The notes under the pieces: model-generated | The model's database searches: none | Seen by the model: only the letters and a program-made list of their open reading frames with translations | What the model was told of the DNA's origin: nothing | Shown: in pieces, positions 34,652 through 43,385 of the stretch | Layout of the letters: each line of letters starts with the position of its first letter | How positions within the stretch are numbered: the first letter of the stretch is position 1 | DNA from: Erysipelotrichaceae bacterium | GTDB lineage: Bacteria > Bacillota_I > Bacilli_A > Erysipelotrichales > Erysipelotrichaceae | Assembly (NCBI GenBank): GCA_030694975.1 | Contig: JAUYTU010000010.1 | Location: forward strand, 124,001 to 188,000 | Length of the DNA stretch: 64,000 nucleotides | Direction of reading: 5' to 3' | Made by a program: the position numbers and the translations under genes

Positions 34652-35431
34652 TTATTTGTTTCCGTCTTTAAAATCATTTTTATCGTAGAAATTACGATCT
34701 AAATCAATTTCTTTTTCATCTAATACATTCTTATCATAATCTATGTCTTTGTCTCCTGAAATATTGTTATCAAATTCTGTGCCTTTTTGATCCAAAACAT
34801 CCGTGCCATGATAAGTGTTCTTATCACCTGAAATATTGTTATCATAGTCAGAACCTTTATCACCTAAAATACTATTGCCAAAATCTGTAGTCTTGTCTCC
34901 TGAGATATTATTGTCAAATTCTGTACCTTTGTCTTCTACGAAACCTTTATCATAATCTTTATTTAAGTCTGTTCTTGTGTCAATACCAGCACCCATATCA
35001 CCAACGATATTTTTGTCATACACAGTACCCATATCACCAGAAATATTGTTGTCATGATCGGTTCCGAAGTCTGCTCGGTTTGTGTCAATACTAGCACCCA
35101 TGTCACCTACGATATTCTTGTCATACACAGTGCCCATATCACCAGAAATATTGTTGTCGTGATCGGTTCTATCGCGATTCAGTAAATCTCTATCACGATT
35201 AGGAATTCGATCATCTTTATTGTTGTCTACAAATTCGTCAAAGACACCCTGGTCCTTATCGCTAATATCATCTTTAAATTCATTAGCTGCTCCTGTAACA
35301 TCCGATTTAGTTGATTGGAACTTTCCTTCCAACTCCAACTCTTCATTACCGGTCGCTTTTCCAACGGCTTCCTTAACTTCCCCAACAATCTTGTCCTTCG
35401 TGTTCATAAATTTGTCTTTAAAATCAGTCAT
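34652..35431 (-). CDS. CsbD-like domain fused to acidic DNNISGD repeats
   Basis: 259 residues from the ATG at 35431 (GGAGGTTTTTGTT upstream). Residues 1-60 are a CsbD-type domain (KDKIVGEVKEAVGKATGNEE, then ELEGKFQ), a stress-protein family of otherwise 60-80 residues. Residues 61-259 are disordered, almost free of aromatic and Cys residues, with the heptad DNNISGD exactly repeated five times (starting at 92, 127, 173, 197 and 221) and variants such as DKNIVGD and GNSILGD between them. No signal peptide, so it is a cytoplasmic hydrophilin-like protein. Asp/Asn/Gly spacing could bind Ca2+ or water. Divergent from the LEA-like gene. Confidence 0.8.
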   Translation of the reverse strand: MTDFKDKFMNTKDKIVGEVKEAVGKATGNEELELEGKFQSTKSDVTGAANEFKDDISDKDQGVFDEFVDNNKDDRIPNRDRDLLNRDRTDHDNNISGDMGTVYDKNIVGDMGASIDTNRADFGTDHDNNISGDMGTVYDKNIVGDMGAGIDTRTDLNKDYDKGFVEDKGTEFDNNISGDKTTDFGNSILGDKGSDYDNNISGDKNTYHGTDVLDQKGTEFDNNISGDKDIDYDKNVLDEKEIDLDRNFYDKNDFKDGNK

Positions 35432-35866
35432 AACAAAAACCTCCAATTTCTACAAACAGTGATTAGTGTTTGTAATAGTCTTTCGACTCACAACTATGAT
35501 TATTAAGGTAAAGAGAAATTCTAAGTATACTCTCTAACTACTCTAATTATACTCTCATCTTCTTGGTAATACCCTATTTATACTCTGAAATTACGCATTT
35601 TTTGACGATTAATACGACTATTTTCAAGACAATACACAAATTATGTGTTATTTATGTGATATTATGTGAATTATTTATGCAATTATGGCTTTTTCCCATT
35701 TTTACTTTTTTTACTGAAAATACACTTAAAATTCAATTCACCCGATTAGTGATAACAAACTAAATAGAAAAATTACAAAAGATCATAGTCTTTTATACCA
35801 TATCTCAGTTCAGTTGTAATTGACTCAGGTAAGTCATATAATTGAATTATAAGGAGGATACATAAT
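35432..35866. promoter_or_regulatory. Divergent promoter region of the stress cluster
   Basis: 435 very AT-rich bases between the CsbD-like and LEA-like genes. It holds several GAGTATA words on the minus strand (35525-35585) and a GGGTAT word near 35570 that could be a SigB-type -10, but no matching GTTT box at the right distance is convincing. Shared stress control is an inference. Confidence 0.4.
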
Positions 35867-36232
35867 ATGGTTGATTTTAAGAAATTTTTTAAAGGTGTAG
35901 CTGAGAAAGCGAAAGACATATCGGAAGATGTTGTCGATAAAGCCAAGGATGTCTCCGAAGACGTTGTTGAAAAAGGTAAAGAATTCGCTGTAAAAGGCAA
36001 AGAAGTTGCAGGAGATGTTTTTGAGAAAGCCAAAGATGTCTCGGAAGACGTCGTCGAAAAAGGTAAAGAATTTGCTGTAAAAGCAAAAGAAAGCACAGAG
36101 GACTTCGTCGAAAAAGGTAAGGATTATTTTGATAAAGACAAAAACGAAGCCCAAGCAAAAGTTGTGGAAGATAAAGAACACATCGAGCAAGCAAAAATCG
36201 ATGTTGAAGACATCATAGATGAGGATAAATAA
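35867..36232 (+). CDS. LEA-like amphipathic repeat protein
   Basis: 121 residues, start fixed by AAGGAGGATACATA. Almost entirely Lys/Glu/Asp/Ala/Val, built of 11-residue units of the type AKDVSEDVVEK and GKEFAVK repeated along residues 12-90, which is the pattern of group-3 late-embryogenesis-abundant proteins. No signal peptide, membrane segment or Cys. Such proteins are unfolded in water and form helices on drying, protecting membranes and enzymes. The divergent CsbD-repeat gene supports a desiccation or osmotic-stress role. Repeats leave long open frames on the opposite strand, which are shadows. Confidence 0.75.
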   Translation: MVDFKKFFKGVAEKAKDISEDVVDKAKDVSEDVVEKGKEFAVKGKEVAGDVFEKAKDVSEDVVEKGKEFAVKAKESTEDFVEKGKDYFDKDKNEAQAKVVEDKEHIEQAKIDVEDIIDEDK

Positions 36233-36247
36233 ATCATAATCTAACCA

Positions 36248-36278
36248 AAAAAGCCAATACTTCTCAGTGTTGGCTTTT
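36248..36278 (+). terminator. Terminator after the LEA-like gene
   Basis: Arms AAAAGCCAATACT / AGTGTTGGCTTTT with a 4-base loop; A-run and T-run on the two sides allow action in both directions. Confidence 0.8.
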
Positions 36279-36319
36279 CATTATCAAAACAATCAACATC
36301 AATTGAACATATACTTGTT

Positions 36320-36772
36320 CTAAATCGAATTCTTAATAAACTTCCTTCGGCGATTCGCAAAGAAAAGCAAAACCAAAATCATGATCACAATAATTAATTG
36401 TAACAAAGTTTTACCCCCGCCATCCGACAAGTACTGATTTAAAAAAATCAAAACCAAAAGAAGTAACACCGGTATCTTTAAACGGCTCTCCATCTTTCTC
36501 ACCAGTTGATTAGAATCTTCGCTCAAACGTTGAAAATCTCTTTTTTCCGACATATGTAAAAGATAGCAATTAAAAATGATGAAAACGATGGAAATCACAA
36601 ACAGTAAGAGTGCCAACGGATAGTCGAACCATAGCTGCCACCCTTCAATTGGATAATAAAGCTTCGCATCGAACATCATATTAGATGCAAACACTGCCCC
36701 AAACATTCCCATCACAATAAATACGATATTCAAAGAGTACTTCTGAAAGATAATAGTGTTCCCCTTTTTCAT
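36320..36772 (-). CDS. Four-TM membrane protein of unknown function
   Basis: 150 residues with membrane segments near 11-31, 47-70, 98-115 and 122-140, and a charged cytoplasmic loop (EKRDFQRLSEDSNQLVRKME) between the second and third. No known family recognised. A good AAGGGG site is at the ATG. It is a single gene facing a DUF302 gene; no functional clue from neighbours. Confidence 0.65.
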   Translation of the reverse strand: MKKGNTIIFQKYSLNIVFIVMGMFGAVFASNMMFDAKLYYPIEGWQLWFDYPLALLLFVISIVFIIFNCYLLHMSEKRDFQRLSEDSNQLVRKMESRLKIPVLLLLVLIFLNQYLSDGGGKTLLQLIIVIMILVLLFFANRRRKFIKNSI

Positions 36773-36947
36773 TGTAATGATATCCCCTTGATCTCACTTA
36801 GATTGTACCATAACGGTTTTATTTGCATAGCGGTTCAAAATGCAAAAATCAGCTACAAAGAACCCTTGCGGCGATCGCGTCGGTCAAATCAAAGGTCATC
36901 GTTTGAGGAAGTGTTATAATGGTATCAACACATAAAGAGGTACAAAA

Positions 36948-37331
36948 ATGATACAAGAATTCAAACACACAACCACCAAATCTTTTGAAATCACGATCAC
37001 CGATTTAAAGGAAGCGTTGATGCAAGCCAAATTCGGCACACTATGCCAGATTAACATGCATGAGAAATTCAAGGATAAAGGCATTGATTTCGATGGTAAG
37101 ATCACGATCCTCGAAATCTGTAATCCTTTTGAAGCTTTCGCAGCTATCAACATTCATCCCCAAGCCATTTATTTTCTTCCATGTAAATTCATCGTAAAAG
37201 AAAATGACGGTGTCGGAGTGATTGAAATGGTCAAACCTTCCAGTCTGATGGATCTACTTGAAGAACCGAAATTAATCGAATTGGCCATTAGAGTCGAAAC
37301 CGCCCTCATCAACGCTGCATTAACAGTATAA
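36948..37331 (+). CDS. DUF302 family protein
   Basis: 127 residues, soluble. The sequence from TTTKSFEITITDLKEAL through ILEICNPFEAFAAINIHPQ to LPCKFIVKENDGVGVIEM is the complete DUF302 fold (two-layer alpha/beta). These proteins are widespread, of unknown function, and often linked to redox or copper proteins. The Cys in LPCK is the conserved position. Single gene with its own terminator. Confidence 0.85.
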   Translation: MIQEFKHTTTKSFEITITDLKEALMQAKFGTLCQINMHEKFKDKGIDFDGKITILEICNPFEAFAAINIHPQAIYFLPCKFIVKENDGVGVIEMVKPSSLMDLLEEPKLIELAIRVETALINAALTV

Positions 37332-37338
37332 CGATTTT

Positions 37339-37361
37339 AACTGCTTAAACGCAGTTTTTTT
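37339..37361 (+). terminator. Terminator after the DUF302 gene
   Basis: Arms AACTGC / GCAGTT, 6-base loop, then a T-run. Confidence 0.7.
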
Positions 37362-37445
37362 GTCAGTCATCATCATAAACTAGTAACCTATGAAGGTCCG
37401 ATTGATTAATTTTTTGAATTTGATAAATTTAATTCGGTGATAAAT

Positions 37446-38282
37446 ATGAACCTTTTGGAACGACTGCTTATCTTATTGGATGCAAACATGAATCAACCGG
37501 TCAGTTACGGTTGGTTTCACTGGCTCTTTCTGATACTTACGATAATAACCCTTATGATTGTATTTTTTCGTTGTCGAAACTTAGACAACCGACAGATCAA
37601 ACGGATTTTACTGACATATGCCATCATCACGTTAAGTCTGGAAGTTTATAAACAGATAAACTTCTCCTTTAACTATGATGCGGTTTCTACATGGTGGTCT
37701 TATCAGTGGTACGCCTTTCCCTTTCAGTTCTGCTCGACTCCGATGTACATCGCATTGATTGGAGCGCTGACAAAAAATAAAACGATCGAAAAAGCTTGCT
37801 ATGCATTCTTAGCAACCTTTGGCCTAACTGCCGGACTAGCTGTCATGCTGTATCCAGCCACGGTATTTGTGGATACCATTGGCATTAACTTTCAAACCAT
37901 GATCCATCACAGCACCATGATCATTATCGGATTTTTGCTTATAGCCAACCAAAAAGTTATACACGACCGTAAGACTCTGATCTTAGCTTTCAATGTATTC
38001 ATAATATGCGTAGCCATTGCGATTTCCATCGATGTCTCGACCTATTTCATCGGGATTAATAACGGATTGGAAATGTTTTTCATCAGCCCCTATCACGACT
38101 CATCCCTTCCAATTTTCAATATCATCTACCAGCAAGTACCCTATTTACTCTTCCTAATCATCTACATCGCCACATTTGCACTGGGCTCCTACATGCTCTT
38201 CCGCATCTTTCACCTTCCTTTAAAAACATCAAAATCCCTTCATTCAAAAACAACAAAATCCACTCTTTCTCACAACCCTTGA
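37446..38282 (+). CDS. YwaF/TIGR02206-family membrane protein
   Basis: 278 residues with seven to eight membrane helices. WFHWLFLILTIITLMIVFF, SYQWYAFPFQFCSTPMY and MIHHSTMIIIGFLLIAN are the conserved stretches of the YwaF family (paired His in the fifth helix, aromatic FPFQFC in the third). Function is unknown in the family. The ATG at 37446 is preferred to the in-frame GTG at 37437; the ribosome site is weak in either case. It is 49 bases upstream of plsY and possibly on the same transcript. Confidence 0.75.
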   Translation: MNLLERLLILLDANMNQPVSYGWFHWLFLILTIITLMIVFFRCRNLDNRQIKRILLTYAIITLSLEVYKQINFSFNYDAVSTWWSYQWYAFPFQFCSTPMYIALIGALTKNKTIEKACYAFLATFGLTAGLAVMLYPATVFVDTIGINFQTMIHHSTMIIIGFLLIANQKVIHDRKTLILAFNVFIICVAIAISIDVSTYFIGINNGLEMFFISPYHDSSLPIFNIIYQQVPYLLFLIIYIATFALGSYMLFRIFHLPLKTSKSLHSKTTKSTLSHNP

Positions 38283-38331
38283 TATGATATAATAAATGAA
38301 ATGTCAGGCAACAATCTGTCAAAGGAGGCCC

Positions 38332-38961
38332 ATGCAAGACTATTTCATCGCTATCATTCTTGGGTACTTATTGGGAAATTTCCAAACATCGTATATCTTA
38401 GGGAAAATAATTAAAAAAGTTGATATCCGCACCCTCGGCAGAGGCAATGCCGGAGCTTCCAACACCGTCGAATCATTTGGATGGAAATTCGGCATCGTCG
38501 TCGCATTTCTGGATGCCTTCAAAGGACTGCTGGCCGTTTTGCTCGTTCGCTATTTCTTTAATGTAACATTGGATGCACAAGGCGCACCTTTACTCTACAT
38601 AGCCGGATACAGTGCGATTTTAGGACATATCTTCCCCTTCTTTATGAATTTTAAAGGTGGTAAAGGAACTGCAACCTTGGTCGGCATGATGGTTGGTCTG
38701 AACCCTTGGTTTGGACTTAGCGGCATCGTGGTGATTGTTGCCATAACCTTTATGACCGATTATGTGGCTATTGGTACGGTCGGACTGCTCGCATGGATGA
38801 TTGCCGGAACGATTTTCTTTGACATCGGTCAGACACCCCTTTTATTAACCTTTGGCGGAGCACTGCTCAGCATCTACCTGCACTTGCCAAATTTCAGACG
38901 AATTAAGAATAACGATGAAGGCCGCTTAACTCGCGTACTCAAAAGAAAAAATGTCGATTGA
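38332..38961 (+). CDS. plsY: Acyl-phosphate:glycerol-3-phosphate acyltransferase
   Basis: 209 residues from the ATG after AAAGGAGGCCC. Five membrane helices. The three PlsY motifs are visible: GNFQTSYILGK (motif 1), RTLGRGNAGASNT (motif 2, glycerol-phosphate site) and FKGGKGTAT (motif 3). It transfers acyl groups from acyl-phosphate to glycerol-3-phosphate, the first step of membrane lipid synthesis in Bacillota, in the cytoplasmic membrane. The last codons overlap a terminator hairpin shared with the convergent methyltransferase gene. Confidence 0.93.
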   Translation: MQDYFIAIILGYLLGNFQTSYILGKIIKKVDIRTLGRGNAGASNTVESFGWKFGIVVAFLDAFKGLLAVLLVRYFFNVTLDAQGAPLLYIAGYSAILGHIFPFFMNFKGGKGTATLVGMMVGLNPWFGLSGIVVIVAITFMTDYVAIGTVGLLAWMIAGTIFFDIGQTPLLLTFGGALLSIYLHLPNFRRIKNNDEGRLTRVLKRKNVD

Positions 38962-38970
38962 CATTTTTTT
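38946..38970. terminator. Bidirectional terminator built into the plsY and methyltransferase stops
   Basis: AAAAAATGTC / GACATTTTTT with a 4-base loop. The hairpin contains the plsY stop codon and its T-run touches the stop of the convergent gene, so one element serves both. Confidence 0.8.
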
Positions 38971-39754
38971 AACGCTTGGTCCCCCACAAACTGTATCCGA
39001 CCGGTAGTTTTCCTTCAAAATGCTTCAGATACATCAGACCGCGCTCATCTTTGGTATCGCCCCCCATGCCCTCATCACACCGATCAAATTCCACAAACTT
39101 GGTGATGAAAATATTCGCGTCAGCCAACGCATTGATAATATCACTGACCTTATGACTGCGAAAGTGATTGATAGCTTCCTTGGCCTCCGTTGCATAACCG
39201 CCAATGGTCGAATGCACTTCCAATTCAGCATTGAAATATGGATACTTCACATTTAAAATCCCCTCTTTGATCAGATCCTCATCAAAGATCAGATAATAGG
39301 GATGTCCGTCATGAACAAACAATTTCCCATCTGAATTTAAGAATTTATAAATATTTCTTGCCCATTTCGGCAAGTCAAACAACCACCCCAACACCCCATC
39401 AAAGGTAATGATTAAATCAAATGAGTCATCCAAAACCTCATCGAGTGTATGCACATCACTGCAAATAAAGTCGATACTCACTTCATTTTCCTTCGCTAAT
39501 TCTCTTGCGAATTTGATATTGTCCGGCACAAAGTCCACAGCTGTGACTTGTGCTCCCAACTTCGCCAGCAAAATCGAATCTGCCCCGGTATTGCATTGAA
39601 GATGTAAAACTTTGAGTCCGTTTAAATCGTACAACTGATGCTCGACCTGCGGATTAAGTTTTTTAGTTCCACTCTTCAAGTCCTTATTGAACTTCTCAAA
39701 ATGTTCTTTCGACAACTTACCCCATGCTATTCGATTAATTTCTGTTTCATTCAT
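38969..39754 (-). CDS. Class I SAM-dependent methyltransferase
   Basis: 261 residues from the ATG at 39754 (AGAGGTGAT before it). Motif I reads VLHLQCNTGADSILLAKLGA, followed by an acidic residue in TAVDFVP, motif II LDDSFDLIITFDGVLGW and a C-terminal beta-hairpin region with ATEAKEAINHFRSHKVSDII. It resembles small-molecule methyltransferases with an inserted cap. The substrate is not apparent and the neighbours give no clue. Confidence 0.85.
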   Translation of the reverse strand: MNETEINRIAWGKLSKEHFEKFNKDLKSGTKKLNPQVEHQLYDLNGLKVLHLQCNTGADSILLAKLGAQVTAVDFVPDNIKFARELAKENEVSIDFICSDVHTLDEVLDDSFDLIITFDGVLGWLFDLPKWARNIYKFLNSDGKLFVHDGHPYYLIFDEDLIKEGILNVKYPYFNAELEVHSTIGGYATEAKEAINHFRSHKVSDIINALADANIFITKFVEFDRCDEGMGGDTKDERGLMYLKHFEGKLPVGYSLWGTKR

Positions 39755-39849
39755 AGCTATCACCTCTATAATATTATATCTTATATTGATTTTAACTTGA
39801 TTAAGAATTTAGCAAGTGATAATGTTTATATGTACAAGGAGACGTAAAC

Positions 39850-40263
39850 ATGCGAATTAAATCCGAAGTCGACCTCTGGTTTCAATTGCTCGTTGGTACA
39901 ACCATCATATTCATGATCGCTTCAAGTCTTTTAATACCCCTTAATGAACGATGGATAATGTTCATTGTTACGATTCCAATGACCGTGTTTATGTTATGGC
40001 TGCTCTTAAGCACATGGTATGAATTACGTGATGACCACCTCTACTGTGTTAGTGGACCCTTCCGAGAAAAAATCTATTATGATAAAATAAAAGAGGTAAA
40101 GCTGACAGAAAATATGCTATCATCCATGGCTCTTTCACGCAAGCGAATCGAGATTCGCCAACACAAAAAGAACTACTTTATGGGAACCACCATGATATCA
40201 CCGACCAACCGCGAAGAATTCTACGTTGAGCTTAGGCGAAGATGTAAAAACTTGCAAAAATGA
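39850..40263 (+). CDS. Two-TM protein with bacterial PH-like domain
   Basis: 137 residues. Two membrane helices (about 10-32 and 37-56) are followed by a bacterial PH-like domain: TWYELRDDHLYCVSGPF, KIYYDKIKEVKL, then SLxxRIEI-like ALSRKRIEIRQ and ISPTNREEFYVELRRR. Function unknown in this family; often involved in membrane organisation. Single gene with its own terminator. Confidence 0.75.
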   Translation: MRIKSEVDLWFQLLVGTTIIFMIASSLLIPLNERWIMFIVTIPMTVFMLWLLLSTWYELRDDHLYCVSGPFREKIYYDKIKEVKLTENMLSSMALSRKRIEIRQHKKNYFMGTTMISPTNREEFYVELRRRCKNLQK

Positions 40264-40283
40264 CCCAGTGGGTCATTTTTTTT
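40257..40283 (+). terminator. Terminator after the PH-like gene
   Basis: AATGACCCA / TGGGTCATT with almost no loop, followed by eight T. The stop codon is inside the hairpin. Confidence 0.75.
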
Positions 40284-41097
40284 ACTTATATTCATTATAA
40301 TTGCTTATTTCGTAGTCTGGAATCAATAGTTTGATAAATGAATTCATTCGCTCTCCCATGACTTTGACAAGAGAGATCGCATCTTCCTTCGATACTGACT
40401 GAATTAAAACTAACTGTTTTAGATCTTCTTTAAAATGATCCGGTATCAAACCCATCCGTTCCAATGCTTCCGTTAGTCGTTTTTCACCCGGATGAAACAT
40501 TCGGTTCGCCGCAAACAGGACATCAAACATTAAAGCAATGAACTCCGTTGTTCGATGTTGTACGGATATCGTATCCTGACGCCTGATAGCTTTCATCAAC
40601 TGAAAAGAAAGGGATGGCATCTGATTGTAAATCAGCGAAGCATTGCCCAAAATGATTTTCTTACGCAAATCATCCGGATAGATCTGAGCAATATTGCGAA
40701 ACCACTCAATATCCGACTGCTTATCCACCAATATTTTCGAACGAAGTAAATTATAAATCATACACGTGGAGTAGCCATAGGATACCTCCTTGCGGATAAA
40801 CGTCTTCTCATACTGTTCCTTAATAAAAGAGTGTGGCCGATAGATGATCTCCATTTCAAAACCATCCAACAAGATTCCGTCATCTTCCTCTTCCCAAAAA
40901 TCATTCGCAAACTCAACATACTTGAAATAATCTTGCAAAATCTCTTTTCTTTGTTGAAGAGGGATGGGTTGGTCACAATATACATAAAGATCGAAGTCCG
41001 ACTGTCGATCCGAAATACCAGTAGCTCGAGATCCACCCAATATCATTAACCGCACCTGACTGAGCTGACTTAACTTGTCAACGATTTCATTGAACAT
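40282..41097 (-). CDS. Nucleotidyltransferase-fold protein (DUF4037-like)
   Basis: 271 residues. LGGSRATGISDRQSDFDLYVY is the beta-polymerase-type nucleotidyltransferase motif (Gly-Ser-x(n)-Asp-x-Asp), and the third carboxylate is probably in DGFEMEIIYRP. The C-terminal half is helical, as in DUF4037 proteins and antibiotic adenylyltransferases. It may modify a small molecule; no resistance activity should be assumed from sequence. The stop of the molybdopterin-type lipoprotein gene is 9 bases away and both genes run in the same direction, so they may be co-transcribed. Confidence 0.75.
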   Translation of the reverse strand: MFNEIVDKLSQLSQVRLMILGGSRATGISDRQSDFDLYVYCDQPIPLQQRKEILQDYFKYVEFANDFWEEEDDGILLDGFEMEIIYRPHSFIKEQYEKTFIRKEVSYGYSTCMIYNLLRSKILVDKQSDIEWFRNIAQIYPDDLRKKIILGNASLIYNQMPSLSFQLMKAIRRQDTISVQHRTTEFIALMFDVLFAANRMFHPGEKRLTEALERMGLIPDHFKEDLKQLVLIQSVSKEDAISLVKVMGERMNSFIKLLIPDYEISNYNEYK

Positions 41098-41106
41098 ACT
41101 CTACCT

Positions 41107-41772
41107 CTACCTAGGAATGTTCGCATCATTGGTATAACCACGCGATTCCCAATAACCTTTATAATCCTTATCTTCTGATAACTCAATTTTCGTAACCCAG
41201 CGAGCCCATTTATATCCCAGTTTTTCTTCCGCAACCACAATAAAGGGATAGCCCATCTCCGGAGGCAAAACAATCTCATTGGCCTTATAAGCAAGTATCA
41301 ATTGCTTCTCCTTTACCACCGACCAAGGCAACGACGTTGTATAGCCATCCGCCGCATGAAAAATCACGGTCACCGCCTCACTGCGAGGATTCGCACGTTC
41401 AATAAGTTCCACCAGCGATACACCTTCCCAAAGAATCGTTGCATCCCAACCCTCAACGCAAAACAATGTAATCAACCGTTTAAATGTTGCCATTTCTAAC
41501 ACTTGATCATAATTCATACTGACTTCATTATTCACCAAACCGGTAACTCTCAACGTATATGTACTTATATCAACCTTTTGAACTCCCTTGATTGAATTGT
41601 CTCGCGGACCCACCGCCGGACTTAGCAGTTTACCCTGATATTCCTGAACTTCACCGGCCCGAAACCGCGCCAAAGATGCTGAACTGTGAGTGTCTGGGTC
41701 ACTGTCAATGATGTTAGAACATGCGGATGTAAATAGGACAATAAGTATGGATGTTAGGATGAGTTTTTTCAT
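41107..41772 (-). CDS. Lipoprotein with molybdopterin-binding (sulfite oxidase/MsrP-like) domain
   Basis: 221 residues from the ATG at 41772. Signal peptide with lipobox LFTSAC. The mature domain has the Oxidored_molyb pattern: YTLRVTGLVNNE, then TLFCVEGWDATILWEGVSL with the Cys that would ligate molybdenum, then AADGYTTSLPW and LPPEMGYPFIVVAEEKLGYKWARWV. It is therefore an external membrane-tethered molybdoenzyme candidate. The domain is shorter than classic MsrP and no membrane haem partner is adjacent. Molybdenum cofactor genes are not in the window. Confidence 0.8.
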   Translation of the reverse strand: MKKLILTSILIVLFTSACSNIIDSDPDTHSSASLARFRAGEVQEYQGKLLSPAVGPRDNSIKGVQKVDISTYTLRVTGLVNNEVSMNYDQVLEMATFKRLITLFCVEGWDATILWEGVSLVELIERANPRSEAVTVIFHAADGYTTSLPWSVVKEKQLILAYKANEIVLPPEMGYPFIVVAEEKLGYKWARWVTKIELSEDKDYKGYWESRGYTNDANIPR

Positions 41773-41846
41773 AGGAACCCTCCGCTCTGATATCATTATA
41801 TCAATAAAGATTCATCGATTATATAAAAACCGATGCCATGCATCGG

Positions 41847-42296
41847 TTAATCAAACCACAAGACCAATTCTTTTTGTACATTATCATCACTGTCCGAAGC
41901 ATGAATTAGATTGCGCAACATCCGGTTTTCCGCTCTGGCCTGTGCCATGGTATCATTCCCATACATTCCACGAATCGTATCCGGGCGGGCAGTCGCAGGA
42001 TCGGTCGTTCCAATTAAGTCACGCACCCAAGCCACAACATCACTCTGAGCATGTTCAATTTCAACAACATGGACAACTTCATCCACAAACTCACGCAACA
42101 CCGCCTGTTTAAAGTCCTCACTACCAATCCGCTCAATGACTTCCTGATAGTGATTCAAAATTTTCTCTTCATCGACTTTTACGGAATCTTCTCGAACGAT
42201 ATGAAAATCCAACTCATTGAAGTAATTCAGAATATCATCCATCAAACCCCGCTTAAGAGCATCGGGCTTCACAATTATAAACGTTGACTGTTTCAT
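41847..42296 (-). CDS. ndk: Nucleoside diphosphate kinase
   Basis: 149 residues. IIVKPDALKRGLMDDI at the start, the GTTDPATARPDTIRGMYG stretch and NLIHASDS with the phosphorylated His define NDK. It balances NTP pools. Compared with usual family members the middle (residues 45-75) is diverged and the C-terminus is short, but all active-site residues are present. It begins 1 base after the stop of the carbamate kinase gene, so both kinases are co-translated. Confidence 0.92.
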   Translation of the reverse strand: MKQSTFIIVKPDALKRGLMDDILNYFNELDFHIVREDSVKVDEEKILNHYQEVIERIGSEDFKQAVLREFVDEVVHVVEIEHAQSDVVAWVRDLIGTTDPATARPDTIRGMYGNDTMAQARAENRMLRNLIHASDSDDNVQKELVLWFD

Positions 42297-42297
42297 A

Positions 42298-43224
42298 TTA
42301 ACGAACGATTCTCGTTCCGCTTAAACCGGAAATGGCATCTTTCGCTCTTTCCAAAGCCGCAATGATCGCCGTTCCTTCGGGATTGTTTTCAATAAAATCA
42401 ATCGCAGCCTGAACTTTCGGAAGCATACTTCCCGGCGCAAAATGATTTTCCTCAATATATTGGTTTGCTTCTGCCACAGTTATGACATCCAACGCCTTTT
42501 GATTTGACTTATTGTAATTAATCATGACCCGGTCAACCGCCGTCAGAATAAATAAATAATCCGCATGCAAGATCTCCGCGATTTTCGCTGATGCAAAATC
42601 TTTATCGATGACCGCCTCAACACCACGGTAGCCATGTCCCATTTTGACGACCGGAATACCGCCGCCGCCAACCGTAATCACAATCACACCGTCATCGACT
42701 AATGCTTTAACCACATTTTTCTCAACGACATCCACCGGTTTTGGACTTGCAACTACCCGACGATAGCCACGCCCGGAATCCTCAACCATGATATATCCTT
42801 TGGTCTTTTCCATTTCATTGGCTTCTTCAAGCGAATGAAAACCACCGATCGGTTTGGTCGGATGGTGAAAACCCGGATCATTTTCATCGACAACGACCTG
42901 CGTGACAACGGTCACAACTTCCTTGGTAATGCCACGTGAATTCATTTCTTCACGAATAGCATTTTGCAAGTGATAGCCGATGTATCCCTGGCTCATCGCT
43001 CCACACTCCGCAAAAGGCATGATCGGCGTATTGGCCTTTTGGTTCGACACTTCCATCGCCAGATTGATCATACCGACCTGAGGGCCGTTTCCATGTGCAA
43101 TGACCAACTGATGACCTTCCTCAACCAGATCAACCAACGGCTTTGCGGTGTTTTTAACTAAAGCCAACTGCTCTTGCGGTGAATTTCCTAAGGCATTGCC
43201 GCCCAAAGCGATAACTATTTTCAT
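42298..43224 (-). CDS. arcC: Carbamate kinase
   Basis: 308 residues from the ATG at 43224. Amino-acid kinase fold: KIVIALGGNALG, HGNGPQVGMINLAME, ECGAMSQGYIGYHLQ, VTVGGGGIPV and GSMLPKVQAAIDFI are all typical of ArcC. It converts carbamoyl phosphate plus ADP to carbamate and ATP in catabolic pathways. No arginine deiminase or ornithine carbamoyltransferase is present; instead an amidohydrolase and permease lie just upstream, so the carbamoyl donor may be a cyclic ureide or similar compound. Confidence 0.93.
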   Translation of the reverse strand: MKIVIALGGNALGNSPQEQLALVKNTAKPLVDLVEEGHQLVIAHGNGPQVGMINLAMEVSNQKANTPIMPFAECGAMSQGYIGYHLQNAIREEMNSRGITKEVVTVVTQVVVDENDPGFHHPTKPIGGFHSLEEANEMEKTKGYIMVEDSGRGYRRVVASPKPVDVVEKNVVKALVDDGVIVITVGGGGIPVVKMGHGYRGVEAVIDKDFASAKIAEILHADYLFILTAVDRVMINYNKSNQKALDVITVAEANQYIEENHFAPGSMLPKVQAAIDFIENNPEGTAIIAALERAKDAISGLSGTRIVR

Positions 43225-43385
43225 ATGGTTCCTCACAACTTTCTATTAAGCGCTTTCATTTTCTCATGATGCACTAAAATCAACAATGTTCACAGCATAT
43301 AAAAAAACATGGTGTTTATTATGCAAAATGCACATATTTTGCTTGATCAGATCACTTCTGCTTTTTATTTTTGTAATCTTCGCAC

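Noticed and set aside
35773-36194. Three long open frames on the minus strand over the LEA-like gene
   Set aside because: They mirror the Lys/Glu/Val repeats of the plus-strand gene; low-complexity shadows.
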